Below, in pieces: positions 56,209 to 64,000 of a DNA stretch of 64,000 bases (its first letter is position 1; each line of letters opens with the position of its first letter). The notes under the pieces are model-generated. The model saw only the letters and a list, made by a program, of their open reading frames with translations. It had not been told where the DNA came from and did no database searches. A program made the translations under genes and the position numbers. Origin of the DNA: Truepera sp965215315 (GTDB lineage Bacteria; Deinococcota; Deinococci; Deinococcales; Trueperaceae); contig CBDCDB010000008.1 in the NCBI GenBank assembly GCA_965215315.1, positions 2,418,001-2,482,000 on the forward strand. The letters are read 5' to 3'.

Positions 56209-57567
56209 TTAAACTTCGTTCTGAACACCGTCCTCCAACTCAGCCTCAGCTTCAAAGTCTGATTCGTTATCTGGCTCGTCACCCAGTTCAGCTGAAACCG
56301 TCGGTTTTTCGTCGTCGAAGTATTCGAACGCTGCTTCGCCAATGTACACGTCGTCGCCAGCCTTTGCGCCCGCACGTTTCAAAAGTTTGTAAACGCCCAG
56401 GTTCATAAAGTGATTTTGCAAGTAAGCAACGGCTTCACGGTTCTTAGCGTCGAAACGCGACACGACCGCCATAACTTCCGAACCCGAGACTTCCCAACCG
56501 CCGTCGTCTGACAGAGCCGTCACAACGACCGGGTCGATATGGACGCGGGTCGGGGGCAGCTCGAGCGGCTTCAACTCGCTGCGGGTAGGTAACAGTTCAA
56601 AAAGGGCGTCCCGGAGTTCATCCAACCCTTCACGTTCTTGCGCTGAAATCGCCAAGACCGGCAGGCCGAAACGCGTCAGCTCATCGGTTGCCTCGGCAAC
56701 CTCGCTCGGGTCGGCTACGTCGCATTTGTTGAGGGCAATGAGCGCCGGAAGTGTCAGCAAGCTCGGGTCATAGGCGCGCAGCTCACGTTGCAGGGCGTCC
56801 AGATTTTCTGCGGGTGCTTCGGCAATATCGAGGACGTAAACCAGCAGCCGGGTACGTGAGATATGCCGGAGAAACTCGAGCCCCAACCCCTTCCCCTCAC
56901 TTGCCCCTTCGATGATACCGGGGATGTCAGCTAGGGTCAGGCGCTCGAGTTCCATGTCACGCTCGACGATGCCCAAGTTTGGACTCAGCGTAGTAAACGG
57001 GTACGCCGCAATCTGCGGTTTAGCGTTTGACAGGGCCGCAAGCAGGCTCGACTTACCGGCGTTCGGGTAGCCGACCAATCCCACATCGGCGATGACGCGC
57101 AGCTCGAGCCGCAATTCCCGTTTAGCCCCCGGTGTGCCTTTTTCCGCAAAGCGCGGGGTACGCCGCAACGACGAAGCGAACGACGCGTTCCCGCGTCCGC
57201 CCAACCCACCCTGCGCGACGCGTGAGCGTTCACCAACATGTAGTAAGTCAGCGAGGCGTTCGCCTGTTTCGGCGTCTAAAGCTTGTGTTCCGGTCGGCAC
57301 GTGCAGCACGAGGTCGTCGCCCTGTTTGCCAGCCTTGTTGCGGCCTTCGCCCTGTGCGCCGGTGCCGCCCTTGTACTGACGGCGGCTGACGAGCCGCTCC
57401 AAAGACGCCACATCTTCGACGGCCTCGAGCCACACGCTGCCGCCGTGCCCCCCGTGTCCCCCGTCAGGGCCACCTTTGGGCATATATTTGAGGCGCAAAA
57501 ACGACATTCCGCCGTCGCCGCCTTTGCCGCCCTGCACCGTGACCGTAAGCGTATCTCTTAGCGGCAT
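56209..57567 (-). CDS. obgE: Obg/CgtA GTPase
   Basis: A 452-residue ribosome-assembly GTPase. The glycine-rich Obg fold is at residues 1 to about 158 (GGKGGDGGMSFLRLKYMPKGG). The G domain holds G1 GYPNAGKSSLL, DIPGIIEGASEGKGLG (G3) and ALNKCDV (G4). A C-terminal OCT domain follows (about 340-420), then an acidic tail. AGGAG precedes the ATG. A strong terminator separates it from rpmA, so it probably also has its own promoter. Confidence 0.94.
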   Translation of the reverse strand: MPLRDTLTVTVQGGKGGDGGMSFLRLKYMPKGGPDGGHGGHGGSVWLEAVEDVASLERLVSRRQYKGGTGAQGEGRNKAGKQGDDLVLHVPTGTQALDAETGERLADLLHVGERSRVAQGGLGGRGNASFASSLRRTPRFAEKGTPGAKRELRLELRVIADVGLVGYPNAGKSSLLAALSNAKPQIAAYPFTTLSPNLGIVERDMELERLTLADIPGIIEGASEGKGLGLEFLRHISRTRLLVYVLDIAEAPAENLDALQRELRAYDPSLLTLPALIALNKCDVADPSEVAEATDELTRFGLPVLAISAQEREGLDELRDALFELLPTRSELKPLELPPTRVHIDPVVVTALSDDGGWEVSGSEVMAVVSRFDAKNREAVAYLQNHFMNLGVYKLLKRAGAKAGDDVYIGEAAFEYFDDEKPTVSAELGDEPDNESDFEAEAELEDGVQNEV

Positions 57568-57593
57568 CTCTAACTCCTGTTTACGAACTCAAC

Positions 57594-57620
57594 AAAAAAG
57601 CGCGAGCAGAATGCCCGCGC
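57594..57620 (-). terminator. Rho-independent terminator after rpmA
   Basis: On the minus strand GCGCGGGC, loop ATTCT, GCTCGCGC (8-bp stem with one G-T pair), then TTTTTT. It lies 46 bp past the rpmA stop and 27 bp before the obgE ATG, so it may set the ratio of ribosomal protein to ObgE. Confidence 0.85.
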
Positions 57621-57665
57621 CTGAACGTGCTTGCAAATATAGCTGCAAAGACAAGCGAGTGCAAC

Positions 57666-57947
57666 CTAGTCGGCTGCAATGGCCTCAGGTGCCGCTTGGG
57701 TTTCGATGCTGATAAAGCGACCTTTAGTGCCCCGGTTGTGAAACTTGACCACGCCGTCGCGGAGTGCAAAGAGGGTAAAGTCCCGCCCTTGCCCGACGTT
57801 GAGGCCCGGTTTGAACTTACTGCCGCGCTGCCGCACCAAAATATTGCCTGCCGGAACGACCTGACCTTCAAACCGTTTGACGCCTAAGCGTTTCGACTGA
57901 CTGTCGCGTCCGTTTTTTGAGCTGCCTACACCCTTCTTATGTGCCAT
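57666..57947 (-). CDS. rpmA: 50S ribosomal protein L27
   Basis: A 93-residue protein starting MAHKKGVGSSKNGRDSQSKR, with QVVPAGNILVRQRGSKFKPG. The N-terminus reaches the peptidyl-transferase centre and needs no processing here (no Firmicute-type leader). AGGAG precedes the ATG. Confidence 0.97.
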   Translation of the reverse strand: MAHKKGVGSSKNGRDSQSKRLGVKRFEGQVVPAGNILVRQRGSKFKPGLNVGQGRDFTLFALRDGVVKFHNRGTKGRFISIETQAAPEAIAAD

Positions 57948-57978
57948 TTTATGCTCCTAAAAAGCTTTTAGCTGTCGA

Positions 57979-58284
57979 CTAACTTTTAATTCCGGTGATG
58001 CGAACCTCGGTATAGCCCTGACGGTGCCCCGTTTTACGGCGATAGTTCGATTTAGCTTTGAACTTGTAGATATAGAGCTTTTTGCCGCGCCCGTGACTGA
58101 CAACCTCGGCTTTAACGCGCGCCCCTTCGATAAAAGGGGTGCCAACCTTGACTTCGTCGCCGCTCAGCATCATCACGTCTAGATTGACCGTATCACCGGG
58201 TTCTGCTTTGAGGGTCTCGAGCCGCACCACGTCACCTTCGGCAACGTTGTACTGCTTGCCGCCACTCTTAATAATTGCAAACAT
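57979..58284 (-). CDS. rplU: 50S ribosomal protein L21
   Basis: A 101-residue protein starting MFAIIKSGGKQYNVAEGDVV and ending with the conserved KSNYRRKTGHRQGYTEVRI. First gene of the rplU-rpmA pair, preceded by GAGAGGA and a leader with inverted repeats. Confidence 0.97.
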   Translation of the reverse strand: MFAIIKSGGKQYNVAEGDVVRLETLKAEPGDTVNLDVMMLSGDEVKVGTPFIEGARVKAEVVSHGRGKKLYIYKFKAKSNYRRKTGHRQGYTEVRITGIKS

Positions 58285-58353
58285 ACATTCCTCTCCAAAG
58301 TGCGCTCAACTTAGCACCTGAACGCTGGCTACACCTAAACTTACAAGACGAAA

Positions 58354-58415
58354 TCCTGAGCGCTAAAGCCTTGAAGCCGCCTTAAGTTAACGGACGATAA
58401 GACCTCGGCTCAGGA
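58354..58415 (-). promoter_or_regulatory. possible structured rplU leader
   Basis: TCCTGAGC (58354-58361) and GCTCAGGA (58408-58415) can pair over about 46 nt between the tRNA gene and rplU. An autoregulatory L21 leader is known in some bacteria; whether this is one needs covariation. Confidence 0.35.
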
Positions 58416-58431
58416 CTTCTACTAGGCGGTT

Positions 58432-58508
<77 letters not shown>

Positions 58509-58626
58509 AAAAGCGGTACAACCACGCCAGCCCAACTATACTAACGAGTTTACCTGCCCCCTGTCAACGACAGCTAGCCAAAGGGGTGATTTGCACGGGG
58601 CGCAGGCAGCCTACGTCGGCAATAAG

Positions 58627-59112
58627 TTAGCTCTGCGGCGTTTCCTGCGTCGTCTCAGCAGACGCGTTGGCCTCGGCGGACGCAGCCTGTGCCCGCGCTT
58701 TTTTCTCGTCACGCGACACGCGGAAGGCGGCGCGGTCAACCTCTTGCCGGGTTACGTCGGTTTTAAGGCGCGCCGCTTTGCCGCGCAGGTCACGCAAATA
58801 GTAGAGTTTCGCGCGGCGGGTACGGCCCCGGCGCACGACCGTCAGGGCGCTAATCAGCGGCGAGTGGAGCGGAAAGATACGCTCGACGCCCGTGCCGAAA
58901 CTCATCTTGCGGACGGTAAAGGTCGAGCGTGCGCCCTGTTTACCGTTGTTGCGAGCAATCACGACCCCTTCAAACGCCTGAATACGGCTGCGGTTGCCCT
59001 CCGAAACACGGTAATCGACGCGCACGGTGTCGCCGGTATCGAATTCGGGCAGGTTATCCTTTAGAAAGGGCTGCTCGATGGCGCGTAAAATTGCGCCTTT
59101 GTTGTAAGTCAT
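58627..59112 (-). CDS. rplS: 50S ribosomal protein L19
   Basis: A 161-residue L19. FDTGDTVRVDYRVSEGNRSR, IQAFEGVVIARNN and VRRGRTRRAKLYYLRDLRGKAAR are family features. The C-terminal about 50 residues are an Ala/Glu-rich extension absent from most L19 proteins, as seen in Deinococcus-Thermus. The ATG at 59112 is chosen because GAGGT is 7 nt upstream and would overlap the in-frame GTG at 59121. Confidence 0.95.
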   Translation of the reverse strand: MTYNKGAILRAIEQPFLKDNLPEFDTGDTVRVDYRVSEGNRSRIQAFEGVVIARNNGKQGARSTFTVRKMSFGTGVERIFPLHSPLISALTVVRRGRTRRAKLYYLRDLRGKAARLKTDVTRQEVDRAAFRVSRDEKKARAQAASAEANASAETTQETPQS

Positions 59113-59296
59113 GTTCTGCACCTCAGTTTCGCATTCTTATAACTGTATTGTTTAGCCGTTTTATCTGGCTGTGTTCTTATCGTGCCGCCGGTACCCTTAG
59201 GAAGCCCTCGCGGACAAAACCTTGCTAGTATAGCCCTTTGGGGGGCCGAACTTCAAGCTATAGTGACCCAGACCAGGCGCGAACCGAGGAGACAAG

Positions 59297-60190
59297 ATGA
59301 AAAAGAAATTTGTAGCGGGGTTGTTTCGCTTGACTTTGCTCGTGCTAGCCGCAGCTGGTTTAGGATATGTGAGATTTCCGGCACTAACGGGTTCAGCACT
59401 GCCGGAGATAGCGGTGTTTCGGGTCTCGAGTCCCGTCATTACAAGCGGCAACCCCGTGAAGCTCAGTTGGAACGTAGAAAACACCGACTCAGCCAAGCTT
59501 CTCTTTGAAGAAGAAGCCGTAACGTATCCGAGTATGTCGGTAAACCTTGAGCCCGCACTTTCCGCAACTTACACACTTGTCGCCCAAAACCGCTTCGGCA
59601 GCGTTCAGCAGACGCGTCGGGTTGAGGTAAGAGGTGTCAAGGTAGCGAGCGTCAGCGGCGGCGCGGCTGGTGGTGCATCTGGTAGTAACGCGTCTGGTGG
59701 TGCGGCGAGTGAAGGCGGGGGCGACGACGAAGCTCCCGAAGGAACCTTGGGCGTCAGCCTCAGCCCCGACGGGCCGTTTGTCAACGATGAGGCGAGCAGA
59801 ATTACCGGCCGGGACGATAAACGCGTGCTTGAAGTTGCGCCGGGAGGCGAGTTTTACCTCGAGCTTCAGTTCAGCGACCCCGGCGGTATCGCGCAGGTCT
59901 TACCGCTCCTGGTCAACGGTCGCCCGGAAGGTCTAGCCGGAGCACTCTCCCCTGACAGGCCGCCCTTCTCGGTCTTTCGTGCGCCAACCGGCGACTGCCA
60001 GTTGGGTTCGCTCCCGACGACGGTGCGCTGCGTCTTTCCTGTCCGCGTTGCCGACGACGCCCGCAACATCAGCGAGTTACCGGGTTCGGGGGACGAATTC
60101 GCTTACGTTTTTCGGCCTCGAGCTACCGATGGACTCGGAAACTCGGCAAAAACTCAGGTGCGCGGTTATGTGGTGGTGACGTCGCCGTAA
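59297..60190 (+). CDS. exported protein with an Ig-like N-terminal domain, unknown function
   Basis: A 297-residue protein with an N-terminal hydrophobic anchor or signal (residues 8-25). An Ig-like segment (FRVSSPVITSGNPVKLSWNV to RRVEVRG) follows, then a Gly/Ser/Ala-rich linker (about residues 118-145) and a second beta-rich domain with three cysteines, two in DCQLGSLPTTVRC. Converges on the helicase gene with 4 bp between stops. Confidence 0.6.
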   Translation: MKKKFVAGLFRLTLLVLAAAGLGYVRFPALTGSALPEIAVFRVSSPVITSGNPVKLSWNVENTDSAKLLFEEEAVTYPSMSVNLEPALSATYTLVAQNRFGSVQQTRRVEVRGVKVASVSGGAAGGASGSNASGGAASEGGGDDEAPEGTLGVSLSPDGPFVNDEASRITGRDDKRVLEVAPGGEFYLELQFSDPGGIAQVLPLLVNGRPEGLAGALSPDRPPFSVFRAPTGDCQLGSLPTTVRCVFPVRVADDARNISELPGSGDEFAYVFRPRATDGLGNSAKTQVRGYVVVTSP

Positions 60191-60194
60191 AAGA

Positions 60195-62927
60195 CTAGCC
60201 GACGGGAGCCGGGAGCGTTTCAGCGAAGGCAGCTTCCAAAACGCTCAGGGGCACCTCGACAACCCTCTTGGCCCGCAAGTAGACGAGCTGCACCGTCGGC
60301 GTGACGCCCCTGACTTGGTTCAAGACTCGAGCGTAAAGCGCCAGCTGAAAGGTGTAGTGTTCTGGTACGACTTCACGGTCGGTTTTGTAATCTTCTAGGT
60401 ACCAAACGCCGTCCGCGCAGTAAAAGCGGTCGATAATGCCCTGCCAGACCGTCCCGCCGTGCGGCAACGCCAGCGGCACCTCGGCGTGGTCTTCACTGCG
60501 TGAAGCGAGCGCCGGAAGTTCATGGCCGAGCATCTTTTCGTAAGTTGCGAGCAGTTCGGCAACCTCAGCAATAACGTCGCTCTTTTCGTCCTCGCTAAAG
60601 GGGAACATCACCTCTTGCGCCCACAAGTTCTCTAGATGAACCGGGTTTGCTGCCGACCAGTTTTGTGAAATCGCGTAGTGGACGAGCGTTCCGACCGTTC
60701 GCGCCCGTCCGGGCAGACGTTCGCCCTCGTCAGGGTCGGTTACGGGCAAGGGTTCGTGCAGTTCGGTTTCACGTTTAAGCGAAGACGGCGACGAGACCGG
60801 CGCATGGTGCATAGTGGGAAACGTTCGGCGTGTCCACGGGGCGGTCTTTAGCCCTGAAGTTTCGGCAGCTTCCTCGAGGACTGAAACCGTCGGTTGCACC
60901 GGCCAGGCTTTGAGAACAAAATCCGGGCGAGTATAAGGTTTCGCGTCTGCGCCAAACCCGATGTCTGAGAGCGCTTTGGCCCAACCTGTAGGCTGCTCAT
61001 CTTTGACGCTGCCCGACAAGAGCAGTACGTCACGCGCCCGCGACGCCGCAACATAGAGGAGCCGGTAGCTCTCCCCTACTTCACGCTCAGCAAGCTGCGC
61101 CTGTAGCTCGTCATAAGCCGCGCTACCTCTAAGCGCAACCCTGCCCCCTGCCGGGGCGACGTAGAGGTCTTCACTCTGAACGCGGTTCATCCGCCCGGTA
61201 TCAAATACCGCGACGACGGGCCACTCGAGCCCCTTCGCGCTGTGTACCGTAAGTAACTTGACGCCGCTCCCGCGCTGCGGCACGTCGCCCGCGTCGGTCT
61301 GACGACTGAGGCGTTCTAAACGCTCGAGCAATACGCCAACCTCTTGCGGCGGCCTGCTGGCAAAGGTGAATAAAAGTGCGTCCACATTTTCACGGGCGCG
61401 GGGTTCCAAAAAGTCCACGTAGCGCTGCCCCCCCAAAAACGGTTCCCGAATCAGGGTTTTAAGAGCAGCAAGTGGCGGGGTACGGACAGCTTCACGGATG
61501 CGCTGAAGCCGCGTAAAGACTTCGGAGAACTCGAGTTCAAGCTTTTCTAGCGGGTTTTCAGCTCCCAGCACCTTGTCAATCTCAGGCATCATCAACCCAG
61601 CAAACGGACTTCTGAGCCACACTGCGAGGCTGTAGCCACTCGGCTCGAGCCCCACTTGCAAGGCGTGATAGAGATCACGAATCTCGAGGCGTTCATAATA
61701 GCCGCGCCCTTGCAGAAGCACACTCGGCAACCCCGCCTCACGCAGGGCCGCTTCGACGTGTCCCAAACCTGCGTGCGACCGGGCCAAGACCGCCATCTCG
61801 TGTGGCGCATACGTTCGGCTCAGGTCGAGGAGTCTCGAGGCCAGCACCTGCGCCTCATACGCCCGCAGTTCCCCAACCGGTACCGACCCCGTAACCCAGT
61901 GCAGTTCGACACGCCCGGTTTTTTCGGCTTGTGAGCCGACGGAGGTAACTTCGGGAGCCTCGAGCGCTGAAAAACCCCAGTCCTGCTCGGCAAATTTGCG
62001 CGTCAGGTGGTTTAAGAAACGGTTGACCACAACTGCGTGACGGCGCGTTTCGTTCAGCGGCGACTGCACCTCACCGGTAGCGAGCGCCGCCCGGAACACC
62101 TCAACGTCCGCGTGACGAAACCCGTAAATCGACTGTTTGGGGTCGCCGACGACTTCGGTTTGGAGGCCGCCCTGCTCGAGCGCCCGGAAAAACGTACCCT
62201 GCAGCGGGTTGACATCTTGAAACTCATCGACCAAAAGCACCTGATACCGGCTCGTCAGGCGTTTCAAGGCTTCCGGATGCCGAATCAAAGTCAGCGCCCG
62301 CCGCTCAACTTCGGACGGCGTGAGGAGTTTTGCTCCGAGCCGCACCCGGTAACGGGCGTACACCGCGTTGAAAAGCGCAACCACAGCGACCTCTTCGGGA
62401 TTAGCTTTGTCCGCACTGTACTGTTCGGCAAGCGAACGCGACCGGAAAAGCTTAAGCGTGAGCGCGTAAGCGTCCCGGCCTGCTCGCTGCACGGTGCTAT
62501 GAAGCCCGTGCTGCGGGCCTTCGGCGAGGTAGAGAAGCGTTTTTAGCTCTTCCTCGAACACCGCCGTCCCTTCCCATTCACCCAGAACGCTAAAGTCCTG
62601 GTCTAGTCCCAAAAGCGGCGCAGTCAGGCGCAGCACTCCGCCCATAAAGCCGTGAATGGTGCTTAAGGTCGCCCCGCCGAGTTCGCGTTCGGCAGCCTCC
62701 AGTCTCGGCTTATCATCGTCGGTAAAGGTGAGGTCAAGATATGTGCCGTTAGAAAGCGCCTCACGCACCCCGGCCCCAACCCGTTGGCGCAACTCGGCGG
62801 CGGCGGCGTTCGTAAACGTCACCCCGGCAATCCGGCGGAGCGGGACGCCTTCACGGGCCAGCTCGAGATACCGCCTTACCAGACTCGTCGTTTTGCCGGT
62901 TCCGGCAGAGGCGACCCGAACTTTCAC
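60195..62927 (-). CDS. AddA/RecB-like helicase-nuclease
   Basis: A 910-residue protein. UvrD-type helicase motifs: ASAGTGKTTSLVRRYL (Walker A, residues 7-22), GVTFTNAAAAEL, LLVDEFQDVNPLQG, VVGDPKQSIYGFRHAD, LLTVHSAKGLEWPVVAVFD and RLLYVAASRARDVLLLSG. The C-terminus is a RecB-type PD-(D/E)XK nuclease: GIIDRFYCADGVWYLEDYKTD. It should resect double-strand breaks. It is shorter than typical AddA (about 1200 residues). Its GTG start overlaps the phosphoesterase stop (GTGA). Confidence 0.87.
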   Translation of the reverse strand: MKVRVASAGTGKTTSLVRRYLELAREGVPLRRIAGVTFTNAAAAELRQRVGAGVREALSNGTYLDLTFTDDDKPRLEAAERELGGATLSTIHGFMGGVLRLTAPLLGLDQDFSVLGEWEGTAVFEEELKTLLYLAEGPQHGLHSTVQRAGRDAYALTLKLFRSRSLAEQYSADKANPEEVAVVALFNAVYARYRVRLGAKLLTPSEVERRALTLIRHPEALKRLTSRYQVLLVDEFQDVNPLQGTFFRALEQGGLQTEVVGDPKQSIYGFRHADVEVFRAALATGEVQSPLNETRRHAVVVNRFLNHLTRKFAEQDWGFSALEAPEVTSVGSQAEKTGRVELHWVTGSVPVGELRAYEAQVLASRLLDLSRTYAPHEMAVLARSHAGLGHVEAALREAGLPSVLLQGRGYYERLEIRDLYHALQVGLEPSGYSLAVWLRSPFAGLMMPEIDKVLGAENPLEKLELEFSEVFTRLQRIREAVRTPPLAALKTLIREPFLGGQRYVDFLEPRARENVDALLFTFASRPPQEVGVLLERLERLSRQTDAGDVPQRGSGVKLLTVHSAKGLEWPVVAVFDTGRMNRVQSEDLYVAPAGGRVALRGSAAYDELQAQLAEREVGESYRLLYVAASRARDVLLLSGSVKDEQPTGWAKALSDIGFGADAKPYTRPDFVLKAWPVQPTVSVLEEAAETSGLKTAPWTRRTFPTMHHAPVSSPSSLKRETELHEPLPVTDPDEGERLPGRARTVGTLVHYAISQNWSAANPVHLENLWAQEVMFPFSEDEKSDVIAEVAELLATYEKMLGHELPALASRSEDHAEVPLALPHGGTVWQGIIDRFYCADGVWYLEDYKTDREVVPEHYTFQLALYARVLNQVRGVTPTVQLVYLRAKRVVEVPLSVLEAAFAETLPAPVG

Positions 62928-63691
62928 AAGTTGACCTTCCAGCCTAGTTGATTGCGACCGTAGACCTCGAGCCGCGCAACCGTTTCAGAGAGGATAAGCA
63001 TGCCGTAAACGCTTACCGCCTTACCCCCTCGGAGCGGAACGAGCGCGTCAAGTGTCAAGTAACAGATGCCGTTTACCTCAACCCGGTGATTCCAGTGCGC
63101 GTGTCCGTTTACGGCAAGCTTGACCTTGCCGGAGCGCTCCAAGATGCGGCGGGCCTCGGCGTGGCCTTTGGGATGGGCTTGGTGAGCGTTAGCGCCGCCG
63201 AAAAACGGATTTCCAGGTAGCGGTTCCCCATCTAAGGGTTGATGGCTGAAGACGACCGTAGGCAGCGTTGTTTCGGCTAGAATCTCCCCCAACCACGCCA
63301 GCGTTTCAGAACTCAGCGCACCTTCGACACTACCGTCAAAGGTGTCTAAAAAGACGAGCTGCCAGCCAGCAAATTCCAGACTTTGGTTGCCTAGAGGTGC
63401 GCCCAAGAGTTTTTCTTGACCTGACCTCGGCACTGCGTCGTTGTTACCTTGAAGATAGATTTTACGAGCAGAACTACGGGAGAAAACTTCAGCGACTTCG
63501 GCTGTTGCCGTCTTCGCTTTGTCCAGGTCAGGTTGATTGAGCCGGTCGCCCAAATCAACGAGCAGCGCCGGTTCATGCGCTATGAGTTGCTCGAGTCCAG
63601 CCTCAAAAAGCGGCAGTGAGACACTTCCCCTGACGTACTCGCTGTCTAAACCGTGATGAATATCGGCAATCAGGCCGATGGTTGTGCTCAT
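62924..63691 (-). CDS. calcineurin-like metallophosphoesterase
   Basis: A 255-residue enzyme with the full metal-binding set: LIADIHHG, DLGDRLN, LQGNNDA, FSHQPLDGEP and VNGHAHWNH. It is similar in size to CpdA-type cyclic-nucleotide phosphodiesterases and smaller than SbcD. It is sandwiched in an operon between AddB-like and AddA-like genes and overlaps the latter by 4 nt, suggesting a role in DNA-end processing (inference). Confidence 0.82.
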   Translation of the reverse strand: MSTTIGLIADIHHGLDSEYVRGSVSLPLFEAGLEQLIAHEPALLVDLGDRLNQPDLDKAKTATAEVAEVFSRSSARKIYLQGNNDAVPRSGQEKLLGAPLGNQSLEFAGWQLVFLDTFDGSVEGALSSETLAWLGEILAETTLPTVVFSHQPLDGEPLPGNPFFGGANAHQAHPKGHAEARRILERSGKVKLAVNGHAHWNHRVEVNGICYLTLDALVPLRGGKAVSVYGMLILSETVARLEVYGRNQLGWKVNL

Positions 63692-63701
63692 CTACCGGCG
63701 C

Positions 63702-64000
63702 TCATCTCAGCCCGACCCGGCAGAGGTCGAAGACGCCGCACTCACGGCAGCCGAAACCGGGTTTGGGCTCCATCTCCCCCGCCGTAAACCGTTCATAGAG
63801 GCGGGCTGCTTGCTTTTGCCGCCCATACATCGCCCGCGTCGGTCTGAGGATGCCTGAGTCGTAAGCTGCTACCGGACGACCCAGCACCGGCCACACGTAA
63901 AGCTCAACGGACGCCGCGCCCCGCGCAAAAAGTTCCGCTGCGGCCCACAGTTCGTGCAAGCGCCCGCTCCGCTCGACAAAGCGTTTGGCGTCGGCAGCGT
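63702..64000 (-). CDS. AddB-like PD-(D/E)XK nuclease, C-terminal part (runs off the window)
   Basis: The last about 98 codons of a gene that continues beyond the window edge with no start visible inside. It ends PGFGCRECGVFDLCRVGLR, where the three clustered cysteines match the 4Fe-4S cluster of AddB- and Cas4-type nucleases. Ten bases separate its stop from the phosphoesterase start. Confidence 0.65.
   Translation of the reverse strand, partial: AADAKRFVERSGRLHELWAAAELFARGAASVELYVWPVLGRPVAAYDSGILRPTRAMYGRQKQAARLYERFTAGEMEPKPGFGCRECGVFDLCRVGLR

Overview
The window looks like a chromosomal segment of a member of Deinococcota, probably near Truepera. Evidence: a 966-residue outer-membrane protein with an N-terminal SLH domain, a coiled coil and a beta-barrel ending in Phe (SlpA type); a polyphosphate glucokinase; ThyX; the block rplS - tRNA-Ala - rplU - rpmA - obgE - nadD - yqeK - LCP - rsfS; and many -10 boxes placed 5-7 nt before the start codon, the leaderless layout reported as common in Deinococcus. 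The placement is inference from gene content only.

Layout. 0-14.7 kb: mostly plus-strand housekeeping and metabolic genes (ppgK, ferredoxin, ClC antiporter, gldC-like, beta-propeller protein, acyl-CoA synthetase plus acyl-CoA dehydrogenase, pyrH), with one frameshifted YdeI-family gene. 14.7-23.0 kb: a minus-strand cluster (GNAT, flavin amine oxidase, MOSC, two class-III aminotransferases, cupin, aldehyde dehydrogenase, D-2-hydroxyacid dehydrogenase) that reads as amine/omega-amino-acid catabolism. 23.3-32.6 kb: an accessory stretch with an IS5-family element, a DNA glycosylase, a CNNM/CorC protein, a TetR regulator divergent from a sulfotransferase, two frameshifted genes, a DUF4870 protein, an IS630 element and a Phd/VapC toxin-antitoxin pair. 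32.6-36.8 kb: uvrD/pcrA, minDE (no minC) and long hpf. 36.9-38.8 kb: a rhomboid protease gene cut by a 1177-bp IS4-like element with a 5-bp target duplication and carrying further lesions. 38.8-47.4 kb: an acyltransferase-like hexapeptide protein, slpA, thyX, rlmH, an undescribed TIR/deoxyribosyltransferase-like gene with one in-frame stop, and a second IS630 element. 47.5-51.5 kb: SufT, LapA-like, YceI, BatA/VWA and DinB. 51.6-51.9 kb: a cluster of five perfect DnaA boxes. 51.85-64 kb: an all-minus block with trpF, yraN, rsfS, LCP, yqeK, nadD, obgE, rpmA, rplU, tRNA-Ala, rplS and an AddA-like helicase-nuclease / phosphoesterase / AddB-like operon.

Most notable: (i) the interrupted two-domain gene at 45.1-46.2 kb; (ii) the phased DnaA-box cluster away from any dnaA gene; (iii) an apparent AUA start for rsfS behind a perfect Shine-Dalgarno; (iv) reconstruction of the split rhomboid gene; (v) homopolymer frameshift sites in all three transposase-gene pairs; (vi) strong over-use of CTCGAG and of TTTACGG/CCGTAAA. 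No database search or computation was run; family calls rest on motifs recognised by eye.
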